From Thalassia testudinum (taxonomy: Eukaryota > Streptophyta > Magnoliopsida > Alismatales > Hydrocharitaceae), in the NCBI GenBank assembly GCA_037157565.1, contig JAZHRO010000012.1:2320501-2384500 (forward strand): DNA of 64,000 bases, given 5' to 3'. Positions 12,188 through 22,259 of this stretch are shown in pieces. How positions within the stretch are numbered: the first letter of the stretch is position 1; every line of letters begins with the position of its first letter. The position numbers and the translations under genes were made by a program. The notes below the pieces were generated by a model that ran no database searches, was not told where the DNA came from, and saw only the letters and a program-made list of their open reading frames with translations.

Positions 12188-12204
12188 TGGTGCCGTTGCC
12201 GGGG
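12188..12204 (+). other. Primer-binding site of element A (tRNA-Asp type)
   Basis: TGGTGCCGTTGCCGGGG lies 3 bp after the LTR. It differs from the complement of the plant tRNA-Asp 3' end (TGGCGCCGTTGCCGGGG) by one C-to-T at a CpG. Confidence 0.9.
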
Positions 12205-13513
12205 AGGCAACGATTTTCTAATCTTCTTTACACATTTCATGCACTTTACTATCTTCTAACTTGCTTTCTCTTGTGTCTATTATTTTGTAGGTACCTCTAT
12301 TAGGGAATCGTCAAGTGGTAGATCGGAGTAAAGTGCAGTTGAAGACAACTGTAAGTGCTCCCCATTCTTCCCCCTCCACAGATTTCATTTCATCATATTA
12401 AATTCAAATTTCAATTAACCTGGATGTTTGCATAAATCCTAAGATTAGTTTAGTTGTTTGGATTCACACTCACACTCACACTTCACTCTCGCTTATTTAA
12501 AAAAAATAAAAAGATAATTTTGTAGAGTAATTCAACATACACACAACATACACCCACATTCAAGGCACTTAACCTACTTGATTTTCTTTTACTCAATCGG
12601 ATTCTGATTTGTGGAACCGGTACACACAAATCAACACATAAAAGAGTAGAAATTATTCTAAGTTAATCATTCCTATGTGCCTAACTTAGTGCTGCAATTG
12701 TGGCCAATTGTTTGAGTTGTTTGAGCCGCACCACTCAATCTAAAATCAACTCACTAAGTAGCTTCCTCTTAGGGTTTTTAATCTAGGTTCATACCAGGCA
12801 CTCCACTTTATTTCTGATTTTAAAAGGAAAGCAATCTTCACCTGTGCTTGAAAACCTGGCTTGCCTCAAACTTGATTGAAATCAACCTAATTCTAAACCC
12901 TAAAAGCTACTTAAGCAAGATTTGAACATTCAAATCTAGTCATCATAAATAATCTTGCTTGAAAACCCTGGTTGTGCACGCACTTACACATACTCAATTA
13001 ATCATTAAGGGCACAACCCATTTGAAGGGCCCACCACATTCCATAAGCACTACAATCCCAGACCTTAATAAAATCGAGTAGACGTTGGCCTTAAGGACTA
13101 ATTCGCTCTTTGGGGCTCAGTCTGGGATTATTTTCAATTAATTTGATTGTACAAATCAATCTGATGTCGAGCTAGGGGAGCAGCGTCAAACGACCGCGGC
13201 TGGGGGGTACACTAGGAACCAGAGGCACAAGTCGAAGGAAGAACCTTCTCCCCAGTCCCTCCTTCTAACTGGTTGGATTGATTGGACGCAAGTTGACCAA
13301 ATCATCTATAATCTTAAGGCAGGTTCTGAGAGTCTGTAGATCCTTAGGCTAACCCACTTAAGGGCAGGCTTATTTTGTTGTGTTGCAAGGTTCTTATCCC
13401 CAGTCCTTCCGACTTTTTCCTAGTTTATGCTGGGAAGGTCATTGAATCCCCGATTGGAAGGACCACTAGAGTATTCTAGGAGGCGTAGATTGGATTTTGG
13501 CCAAATTGATCCC
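12205..13513 (+). other. Element A leader with a candidate intron 12351-13389
   Basis: About 1.3 kb of non-coding leader. A GTAAGT donor at 12351 follows GGAGTAAAGTG. A pyrimidine-rich stretch ending TTGTGTTGCAAG at 13389 looks like an acceptor. Element C has both signals at the matching places (23282 and 22285, where the acceptor is GCAG). The block GGGGAGCAGCGTCAAACGAC around 13165-13275 is also shared with C. Splicing is inferred. The sequence could equally be a conserved packaging region. Confidence 0.55.
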
Positions 13514-15173
13514 ATGGTCGATCAATAGCCTCCTCTGCCTCAGGATCCACAGGAGGTATTTCAACAGCAGCTTGAACAAATGTAGAGAATGCAAGAATGG
13601 TTCTAGAGAATGCAGGGTGCTCAGCCCTTGAAGGATTTTTATGATCCTTCAAATTACGGGGAACGTCCCGGTGTCCAGATTCCTGTCGGAGATGTAAAAA
13701 TCAAGCCCTAGGTGTTAAGCCTGATCAAACATTTCTATGGGCTTGGCTCTGAAGACCCGTTTCAGCACTTGGAGGACTTGACCACTTTGGTCCAGACCAC
13801 TAGGGCGCGAAATGTGAATGAGGAGCAAATGATCATGAGGCTCTTTCCCCACCCTCTTAGGGATAAAGCCGCTCATTAGTACAGGAAGACCAATTGCAAC
13901 TTGGAATGAGTTGAAATTGACCTTTCTGAAGAAATTATTCCCTGTCAGACGTACTAATGCTTTGAGACGGGCAATTACTACATTCACCCAGCAGTCGGGG
14001 GAGCAGTTTCATGTAGCCTGGGAGCGATTCCAGGACTTATTGCGGAGGTGTCCACACCACGAGGTGCCGAAATGGCAACTCGTGCAGATCTTTTACCACG
14101 GGTTGACTAAGCAACTCAGAAATCACGTGGACGCTTCTTGCGGAGGCAATTTCCTCAATAAAGACGTAGATAGCGCGCACGATTTGTTTGAGGAAATGAG
14201 CGAGAATTCGATCAATCATGCCTCCATGGATACTTTTAACCAATCCCAACAGGCCAAATCGAATGTAATGAAGTCCATGACTCTAATTCATTCGATATGG
14301 AATTGATTTGTAATAAACTTGATAAGGTGGACTTGGTTGCTAAAAGAATGGAGGAGTGGATGGCAGGAAACTCAATGAACAACTCTCAATCCACTCAATC
14401 CCAGAATTCAGGATTTCATTCAGTGCGAGCTCCTTCTGGATGGGAGTTCGTGAAACAACTTGATGCGGCTCAACCTACAAGTCAGCATTATTCGGAGCCC
14501 CACGGATTCCAAACTAGGGCCTTTGATCCCAGTTTCTCTGATCCCTCTCTTTCTTTCTCTCCATTCTCACCCTATGAGGATGTCTATGTTGTACAGGAAA
14601 ATGTTAAATCCAACCCTTATTCCAATGCTTACAATCCGGGTTGGAGGAGCCACCCTAACTTCTCCTGGAAATACCCAGGGCAATAGACCCAATTCCGTCC
14701 CAGCAACTATGCTCCGCAACGACCAATGGGTTAGGGTCATGTTTATACTCAGTTGCCCTCGAATCAGGTCAATCAGCTAGCTTGGAATGGCCGTCAACCC
14801 ATAGGGCAGGCTGATTTGAACTGACAAATGGTAGAGATGCAAGGATCTATACTCCAGCTCATACAACAAATGAAAACCTCGTTGGACAACTTGCAAACAG
14901 GGCTCATAGCTAATTCTCGTCAACTTGGATCTCTACCATCTCAACCCGTACCTAACCCACGAAATATCCTGAATCTGGGCAATCAAGCCCTTGGGTACGG
15001 GAATGAGAGGGACCTACACGCACATGCTCAGGTGGTTGAGTAGGGTCCTTGTTCTTCTTCTTCCGCAAGTCAACGGTTCTTGGTTAATGAAGCCCCTCCA
15101 ATCTTTCCTAACCCTCCCCAAGACCCAAACTCGTATGCATCTGCAAATTCTATTACCTTGAGGAGTGGTAAAC
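13514..15173 (+). pseudogene. gag: gag of element A, broken
   Basis: Capsid/nucleocapsid polyprotein region, inactive. From ATG 13514 the reading frame meets several stops. Recognisable parts are PLKDFYDPSNYGERPGV near 13627, the capsid block near 13730-14110 (a HLEDLTTL, HVAWERFQDLL, CPHHEVPKWQLVQIFY series), FDPS-rich linker and the ITLRSGK motif just before 15169, typical of the Athila gag-protease boundary. The longest open pieces are 13911-14306, 14297-14686 and 14828-15043. B2 carries the same gag type (PLKDFYDPSNYEERPGV). The reading frame is interrupted at 15173 by solo LTR B1 and continues in the 14 bp at 17452-17465 and from 25214. Confidence 0.85.
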
Positions 15174-16077
15174 TGATAGCGAAAATACGCGGTTTGTTAA
15201 TTAGGTAATTTAGTGTCGTTGCAATGCGTAAATCCACTTTCGCTTTTAAATTTATATCCTAGATAGGGGAAACATCTAGGGTCATCCAAGGAGGCCAAAT
15301 GTTTGCAAAATTAATCCTCTTGCTTACAAATAGAGCTCAACTTTCTTTTTGGTATTTTAAATATGTAATTTTTTTTGTTTTGAAAAAACGAGGGCAAAAT
15401 GCGAATTGTAGCGGAAAGTACTAACACCTATAATTGCTTAACTAAAACTTAAAAGATAGATATATCTTCTTCCTAAGCTCACTCTAGGCAAGTGGAGGCC
15501 TAGAGTAATTAGGGAGAAGAGGTGAAACAAGTGCTAGAACCAAAACAACAATTGCAATAGAAAGTAAAAGAAGGCATATTGATTAACTAGAATTTGTGTT
15601 CTTTTTCCAAGACAAGTAGAGGATGCTTCCACTAAAATAAAAAAAAATCTAAAAGCAAGAAAAGAAACACAAATCCTCTTACAAAAATGGTGAAGAAGGG
15701 AGTCTTCTTGCTCCAAGCCTAGCTGCTCCTTGGCTTGAAAAGAGGGCCTCCTTCTTCTCCTTCCTTGAGAGCTCCTCCAAGGTGGAAGCTACCACCTTCA
15801 ATGCTCTCCTCCAAGGGGTGGGCATGCACCACCCTCAAAAGCTCCTCCAAGGTGGCGTGGACCATTTTCAAGATCTCCTCCAAAGATCTTCCTTGCTTGG
15901 CTTCTCCTTTGGCTGGCGTGACTCAAGAGAGAAGGGAAGAGGGGAAGGCACCAAGGGGACAGAATATCCCCTTAATCTTCTTCTTCTTCTTCTTCTCTCT
16001 TGGACATGGGCTTCTAGGTGGAATATGAGAGTGAATTTTCTAGCCAAGGATGCCTTGAATGGTGGTGGGTAGTGGTC

Positions 16078-16085
16078 TTTTTATA
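16078..16085 (-). promoter_or_regulatory. TATA box of LTR B1
   Basis: TATAAAAA on the minus strand inside the conserved CCTACCCTATAAAAAG block. Matching boxes are at 306-313 (B0), 47565-47572 and, as TATAGAAA, 58484-58491 (B2). Confidence 0.7.
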
Positions 16086-16449
16086 GGGTAGGATGGGGGG
16101 TTAAGGTGCATCTTGAAATGGAGGGCTAAGATGGAAGGATGGAGGTCGTTGGGGATCCTATGGCCAAGGGCATTTGGCGCCAACCCAAGGGGTGTTAAGG
16201 GGGTAGTTATGGTGGTGTTGATGGCTTTTGGTGGTGGAGAGACACCACCATTTTGGGGCCAACCTAGGGCCTTCTAGAAGGGGGGTTGGGTGGATGGTGG
16301 AGATGGATTTAAGGAGAGGTGTATGGTGGAGATGAAGGGAATTTTGGAGGGAAAGTTGGCGCCAAAAGGGAAGGGTTCTAGAAGGTTATTTTGGAGGGAA
16401 AATAGGTGGCTTTTGGTAGTGGTGATGGGGTGAAGGGGTGTGATGGTGG

Positions 16450-17220
16450 TGGTGCCAACTTGGAGTAGGATAGCTAGCTTAGGTGAGCTTAGTTGATGGA
16501 GCTAGCTAGGGTTGAGTTGAAGGTGGTGGATGGCCAAGGAGTTGGATGCTAGCTAAGCTAAGCTAAGCTAAGCTAAGCTAGCTTAGCTAGCTATGAAGTA
16601 GAGGAGTAGGTAATGTGAGCTAAGGTTTGAAGAGAGGAGCTGAGGAGGAGAAGTCTGGAGATGGAATTGGAGTTGGCAGCTGCTGAAGAGGTTGGCATGG
16701 AGCTACTCTAGCTGGCTTAGCTTGCTAGTTTTTTGGTAGCTGCTAAGCCAAGTTAAAGTGAGCTGGCTTCTACCATAATGAGCTGAGGTGAGCTGGGTCT
16801 AGTGCTCCTGGGGAGGATCAAGTTGGTTGAGGCAGCTAAGGTAGCTTAGCTCAACTGAGTTGAGCTAAGCTGAGTCCCCGGGAGCTAGACTTGAGCTTCC
16901 TGAGCTGGGATGAGTTCTTCTTCAACTGGCTGGAGTTGAGTGGAGCTGGATGTAGCTAGGTCTGAGCTGGGGTGAACTCTTGTCAACTCAGCTGAGCTAG
17001 CTAGAGCTCCCTGTGGACTAGTGGGAGCTAAGATGAGCTAGACTCAGCTAAGTTGAGCTGGATCTGAGCTGACTTAAGCTATTGTGAGCTAAGATGAACT
17101 CTCTTGAGTTGCCATTCAGCTGAGATTAGCTGAATGGAGTTGGGATGAGCTAACCCCAGTTCAAGTGAGCTAGGTTCCAGCTGTGGTGAGCTGGATCAAG
17201 CTGAGTTCCAGCTAGTCTGA
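16450..17220 (-). repeat. AGCT-rich degenerate repeat in the family III U3
   Basis: Dozens of AGCT palindromes in GAGCTGAGCTAG/TTGAGCTAAG-like units of irregular 5-12 bp spacing, including GCTAAGCTAAGCTAAGCTAA runs. The same tract occurs in B0 (about 690-1200), in B2 left (47960-48680) and, inverted, in B2 right (59080-59720). Confidence 0.8.
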
Positions 17221-17465
17221 GCTTCTCCTTCACCATTTGCCTTGTTGAGTGCTAGGGTTTTAGAGATCTGTATATCTGTTCATCCCTAACACTCATAAAA
17301 ACATATCAAAAAGATAATAAAAAAATGCAATGCATGCCTAACCTAATTTATGCCTAAAGGCAGCCCTAAAACCCATTTGCGAAGTAAAATCCTAAGAGCT
17401 AGGTTTGTTTTAATGCATAAGAATGATGATAAACTGGCGTTTATCATAAACAAACTCAGGATCCA

Positions 17466-19227
17466 TGTTGAACGGTGTGAACCTACGCCAACGTGTTCAA
17501 TTTTGAAAAACCTGTCGTTGTAGTTCGAAAGCGAAGGATTCGAGTTCAACAAATAAAATTTATACCGAAATTAAAATTCTGGGTCGAACACAGGGAGGCG
17601 AACGTTTGATTTAAAAACTTCGCGTTCTTTTTATTTTGTCACGAAGAAATTCAATTTAAGCTATCTAAGTATCTACAACAAATAAAAGAGAGAGAGGGAG
17701 TAAGAGAGAGAGAAAGAATACTACACATGGAAATCAAAATGAGATGTAGAATAGATAAGGAATTTATCATAAAAGAGTTCGTTCGTTACAACTAGAAAAC
17801 ATAAAAGAATTACTCTAGAAAGCATTAAAAGAATGGAGGGAGAATGTCCTCCTCGACGATCGCTCGGAGGACGAATAGACTACTCTAGAAAGCAGTAAAT
17901 CTATACTAGAAAGCAGTAAAAAGAATAGGGAGAGAGAATCCTCCTCGACGGTCGCTTGGAGGACGAGCCGGACGGGACGACGCCTGGATGAAGGAGGACG
18001 AAGCGGGACGAAGGAGGACGAAGCAGAAGAACGGGAACGGAGCAGCACGCCGTCGTCGTCGCGGGATCCACTTCCGAAGGGGGACGAAAATTTGGACTTT
18101 ATCTCGCGAGAAGCATCCTGGGTGTGGGACAAGCTTCTCTTGAGCTTTGGAGAGGTAGAGAGGAGAAGGAAGGGATCAAAATTTCGTATGGAGGGGGTCT
18201 CCTTTTATAGTAGCAAGGAGTGGGGGCAAAATGGACATTACATCTTCAAAACAATAAATGAGGGGTCTTTAGTGACGGATGAAACCGTCGCTAAAGCCCC
18301 CAGCGCACGCGTCGCTTCCGTGCCCACGCGCGCCCACTCAGCCGCCCGCGCATAACGCCTGTGCACGTCCGCGAAGTCTCAGTCGTCTGATCGCGAGATC
18401 GGACGGCTTAGAATCGCGCCTTCACCGCTGCCGCCCGCCCGCCTGCGCGTGCGATCGCGCGTTCACGCGCGCGTCCAATCGCGTGTCGGCGCTATCGGGT
18501 GCACGCGACCGCACGATCTTCATCCGACGCTCCACGCGCTTCAATCACCCATGCCTCCAATCTCCTCGCCGCGGCTCGAACTCGCGCCCCGCGCTCGCGT
18601 AAGCGTGCTCGACCGTTGCGCTGCGGGGCGCGGATGGTCGAGCACATGTTTTAAGCGTCGGGCGGCCATAGTCGTTGGATTGAGATCCAACGGCGGAGAG
18701 GAGACGGGTGCGTGGTCTTCAGAAGGTGCGTGCGACCGTATGGGCGGCTGAGATGGCGCCACGTGGCGCCATGTTGGCCGTCCATCTTCTGGAAGTTGTA
18801 GATGGTGCCACGGATGTCGGATTGACTCGATTTTTGTGTCGTTGGGCTGCGATCGTCGATCCGAATTCATCCGTGTGGTCGGATTTGCCATCTGAAGTGC
18901 AGATTTACACCATTTTAGCCCTTGATCTTCTAAGGTTCCCCGATCTCTATCTGATGCTACGGATGCCTGATTAGGGCGATCTTGGAGTCGTTGAACTCCA
19001 ATCGTTGCTCTGATCACATCCATATGGTTGGATCTTTGATCCGAGGCCCCGATTAAATGTTTGCCCTGTCCAAGCACATAAAAGGAGACAATTAACCTCC
19101 ATTTTATTCAAACTACTCTAAATGCAAGATGATGCATGTTATGCAATATTTATATTATGAAATGCAATCCTATGCTTAAGAACATGCATATATAGACATT
19201 TTAAGTAGTGTAAATGTGTTTACATCA
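17466..19227 (-). mobile_element. Element C 3' LTR
   Basis: A 1762-bp LTR from TGTTGAACGG to TACATCA in plus coordinates (TGATGTAAAC...GTTCAACA on its own strand). TATA is at 18202-18209 (minus). The U3 hairpin is around 18262-18300 and the G-box palindrome at 18753-18772. The 178-codon ORF in it at 18541-19077 overlaps U3 and has no family resemblance. Confidence 0.93.
18753..18772. promoter_or_regulatory. G-box palindrome in the C 3' LTR
   Basis: A perfect 20-bp palindrome with core GGCGCCACGTGGCGCC. It is 24 bp long in the 5' LTR copy. Confidence 0.7.
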
Positions 19228-19816
19228 TACCCCCATGCCTATCTTTTGCTAGTCCCTAGCAAAAACTACATGCTATTTATAAAAGAATTAGGTTAGATTA
19301 TTTGGACTTGAGTTATTTTCAATCATTAAGAAATTGTCTACTTAGGAACTGAACTTTCAAAGACACAACAGTGCCCGGGTATCAGCCAAAATGCAGACCG
19401 CCTCAAGCCTCGCCTTATTCAAAGAAAAATTTCTTTTTCTCTTTTTACTCTTTTATAATTTTTTTTTTTCAAATTTTAGGGTTTAAGAGTGGCTTTCTAC
19501 GGCCATTCAACTCACCCAAGATTTGATGAGAACCCTAAGTTTTAAGCATCTTATCGTGATTGTGATAGACTCGTTGACCGGCAATTAGAACGGACTTCGG
19601 ATTTCTACGCCTTTAGGTGACCTCAAAAAGAATTCTGCCTAAAGGTGTATCTTTACAACCGGTAGCTTTCTCCCTACTTTTATTTTTTAACGGGGTCAAC
19701 ACAAGGGTGAATCCAGTGTATATCTCCCGGGTTCATTCTACTTCTCCGCTTCTTCCTAAGTATTTTGGGAATTTTTAGTGCATTTTCTGAGCTGGGTTCT
19801 GGACAACCGGTCGATG

Positions 19817-19844
19817 AGCTGTTACCACCGACAACTTGCCAGCC
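19817..19844 (-). ncRNA. Conserved bulged hairpin, second copy in C
   Basis: On the minus strand GGCT-GGCAA-GTTG-TCGGTGG-TAAC-AGCT. GGCT pairs with AGCT (one G-U) and GTTG with TAAC (one G-U), leaving GGCAA as a bulge and TCGGTGG as the loop. It matches 29917-29944 in element A. Structure is inferred from sequence only. Confidence 0.5.
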
Positions 19845-20004
19845 ATACTCGTGCGGTGAAGTGTGGCTCATTTCTTTTTGTTCTTTTCTCCTTTTTAATT
19901 TTTTTTTTCTTTTTTTAAGTAGGTGGCTTCCCTGGTCTAAGATTTACCTAAAGGCAACAAAAAGAGAAAGGTCCAGTGATTGGGCTCTGGACAACCTACC
20001 TATG

Positions 20005-20032
20005 GGCTGTTACCCATGATAACTTGCCAACC
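20005..20032 (-). ncRNA. Conserved bulged hairpin, first copy in C
   Basis: On the minus strand GGTT-GGCAA-GTTA-TCATGGG-TAAC-AGCC. The C-to-T change in the first arm keeps pairing through a G-U. It matches 29708-29735 in element A. Confidence 0.5.
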
Positions 20033-20428
20033 ATATCACCCTAGAAGGTTCATTAGCTACCCAATTTTCGTTAAAATCGCCAAACAACGAGTCAGTGCAA
20101 AGAAAGTGTGTAGATGCTTAAGACTCAAAATTCCCTCACATCAAAGGGCGGGTTGATAAGTCGTGTAGTTATCACCCAAACTTATTTACTCCTATTAAAA
20201 TAAAATTCAAGTTGGCGAGAACTCGAAAAACAAATCCACATTTTAGTGGATACACGGGCTGATTAAGTCCAAAGACCTGAAGGGTCTTTGTGTTCAAATC
20301 ATAATATAGTATTTCTTAAGATCGAAAATTTTCTTAAACCCAAATTCTCTTTCCTAATCTTGATTTTTTTTTTTATAAAATAAAACAAATCTACGGAGCT
20401 GACGAATGAATTCAAAGATAAATATCCA

Positions 20429-20462
20429 CCCCCCATGCCTATCTACTGCAATGTCCTCATTG
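20429..20462 (-). other. Second polypurine-like motif of element C
   Basis: On the minus strand CAATGAGGACATTGCA, then AGGCATGGGGGG, about 1.2 kb before the 3' LTR. The ORF stop codon TGA (20459-20457) lies inside the motif. Confidence 0.7.
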
Positions 20463-22259
20463 TATTAAAAAGACATAAAACAGAGTGGAAAAGCGTAGAA
20501 AGCACCTGAATTGCGTGGATATCGGGTCCGCTCCGAGATGAAAATGAAAAAGAACTGTATATGTGCTGAGTTTAGTGCCTTCAGCTAGGCACACTATACA
20601 AAGAAAAGAAATGAAGAATTCAGAAGTGTAGGTCAGAATTAGAATAAATAGAAGAATCCTCTGACCTGTCAACAGAGGTCCACAGATGTGGACCAGATTG
20701 TGGTGCAGACCCATCCCCCATAATCGAGAATATCTTAGGTTCTGGATAAAAATTATCCAAAACCTAAAATCAGAATGCAAGCGGAGTCGGGCCTGCGATT
20801 TGTGAGGATGCAACCCAAGGCCAAAATGTCGGGTTGTAGAGAATTGAAGCTCAAAAGGATAATCGTTAAATGTGTGCTTGAGTTTGACATCCTCGAAACA
20901 AATGTCGTAAGGGTTCTGATTTGATGGTTTCAGCTTAAAAGGAACCCTTCGACTCAATCTTCCATTTCCTCCAAAATTGACTTCCCAAATCAGAATTTCC
21001 CAGCTCCTATCCTCCTCATTCGACATATCAAATTCCATGACCTCTTGTATATTCATCACCCCGTCTAAAATCTCCAAGTCTAGATGATGTGGCAAAATCA
21101 AAATTGACTTGGGTCTAATTATCTCAAAATTAGAATCATCAATAAGCTCAACAGGGTGTAACTGATAATCAAGGCATTGAACTGATTCTTCTAGAAAATG
21201 CGATTCTGGATCTGTAATGTGTGCCCTAATAAGATCAGTTTCCTCAGTTATTGGTCTACCAAATGATCTATCAGATTCCTCAGGCCCAATCGTCTCACAA
21301 AAATCGTGTTCTGAAAACTCGTGTGAGACTTCGCAACTTGAATCTTCACCATCAAAGAAATCAGGATCCGTATCAATGTATGTCCCAAAATCAGTTGTCA
21401 CTTTGTGTTCCCAGGAGACATACGTTTTCTCGTAACCCGGCTCAGGGATCTCAGGTGAAGAAATCAGATCATCCTTAATTGGTTGCTTTAATTCAATCTG
21501 GTCAGCCTCGTAACACATGTTCCCCCCAACAGGTGCCTGAGCGGTTTCTGTCTTTGGCTTTCCTGAAGAGGGTTCATCCTGGGAATCATCCCAAGATTGA
21601 ACCAAAGCAACCACGAACCTCATCCTCAATTTCGCTAATTTCCCAAGTAGAAACTCACCCAGGTTCTTATCATTAACGTCCTGGAGCCAATCCAACAAAG
21701 ACTTGTTTAAATCATCAATCATTTCAATCAAGGGCTCCAATCTCTCAATGTAAGGTATTGGCTGAACTTCTAAAGATTGTATGATATTCCTCAAGTTAGC
21801 CAGAACCTTATCTTGAACCTGATTAACCTGAACCAAATGAGTTGGTTCAGGATTGGGCGGGTTTGACATCAATGCAGAGGAATTAACGAATTGAGATTCG
21901 TTATACCCTTCCTGATAATAGGTCATTTCAGATTGTTCAAAGGATGGTGATGACCTAAAGGTAGTGAAATTAGAGGATGGGTAAGGATCGGTGTATCCTT
22001 CTTGATTGTAGATCGTATTAGGTTGTTCATGAAAGGAGGACGATCTATAATCGATGTAGCTCTGAGAAGGATAGAAATTAGAATCAAAGTGTTCAGGGTT
22101 AGACCCTAAACACGGGGGTCCGGAATTGTATCCCCAATCCGAATTATCCCAACTAACCGATGGTTGATTACAATACGAGTCGGGATAATCGTCATGTTGA
22201 GGATAATTCATAACAGGAGTGAAAGAGTGGGAATGCGTGAAATATGTGGAAGGATTCAT
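20457..22259 (-). CDS. Uncharacterised 600-codon ORF replacing gag-pol in element C
   Basis: Function unknown. I see no protease, RT, RNase H, integrase, zinc-knuckle or capsid motif. The start chosen is the first ATG (MNPSTYF) 26 nt after a GCAG acceptor-like site at 22285; an open TTG-led extension to 22295 lies upstream. The N-terminal 130 residues are rich in Tyr, Asn, Ser, Gln and Pro and contain two 30-residue repeats (about residues 63-90 and 93-119, each ending in a YNQEGY or YYQEGY motif). Residues 140-220 look helical and amphipathic (RLEPLIEMIDDLNKSLLDW). Residues 255-420 are strongly acidic. The last 40-60 residues are hydrophobic and come from sequence that is 3' non-coding in element A, so the natural end may be a chance extension. 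Staying open for 600 codons beside decayed gag-pol genes argues for recent function or youth. Confidence 0.7.
   Translation of the reverse strand: MNPSTYFTHSHSFTPVMNYPQHDDYPDSYCNQPSVSWDNSDWGYNSGPPCLGSNPEHFDSNFYPSQSYIDYRSSSFHEQPNTIYNQEGYTDPYPSSNFTTFRSSPSFEQSEMTYYQEGYNESQFVNSSALMSNPPNPEPTHLVQVNQVQDKVLANLRNIIQSLEVQPIPYIERLEPLIEMIDDLNKSLLDWLQDVNDKNLGEFLLGKLAKLRMRFVVALVQSWDDSQDEPSSGKPKTETAQAPVGGNMCYEADQIELKQPIKDDLISSPEIPEPGYEKTYVSWEHKVTTDFGTYIDTDPDFFDGEDSSCEVSHEFSEHDFCETIGPEESDRSFGRPITEETDLIRAHITDPESHFLEESVQCLDYQLHPVELIDDSNFEIIRPKSILILPHHLDLEILDGVMNIQEVMEFDMSNEEDRSWEILIWEVNFGGNGRLSRRVPFKLKPSNQNPYDICFEDVKLKHTFNDYPFELQFSTTRHFGLGLHPHKSQARLRLHSDFRFWIIFIQNLRYSRLWGMGLHHNLVHICGPLLTGQRILLFILILTYTSEFFISFLCIVCLAEGTKLSTYTVLFHFHLGADPISTQFRCFLRFSTLFYVFLIQ

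Larger units (their letters stand above)
15174..17446 (-). mobile_element. Family III solo LTR (B1)
   Basis: A 2273-bp LTR running from TGATAGCG to TTTATCA, flanked by TAAAC (15169-15173 and 17447-17451). No internal region is present, so it is a solo LTR left by LTR-LTR recombination. Compared with the B2 LTRs it has the same reverse TATA (16078-16085), GGCGCCAA blocks and AGCT-rich U3 (about 16450-17220). Short ORFs in it are chance. Confidence 0.93.
19228..20456 (-). other. Element C 3' non-coding region
   Basis: About 1.2 kb between the ORF and the 3' LTR, aligned with 29250-30533 of element A. Reading on the minus strand it holds the motif at 20462-20429, hairpin 20032-20005, a purine-rich run, hairpin 19844-19817, the GGGAGATATACACTGGATTC block (about 19729-19692), another purine-rich run and the PPT AGGCATGGGGGTA at the LTR. 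No ORF is likely. Confidence 0.8.

Noticed and set aside
12188..12204. tRNA gene fragment
   Set aside because: The similarity to the tRNA-Asp 3' end is explained by the primer-binding site. No cloverleaf is present.
18541..19077. 178-codon minus-strand ORF, with a 160-codon copy at 24522-25004
   Set aside because: Both lie in the U3 of the two C LTRs. They read through the G-box palindrome and reflect GC-rich composition rather than a gene.
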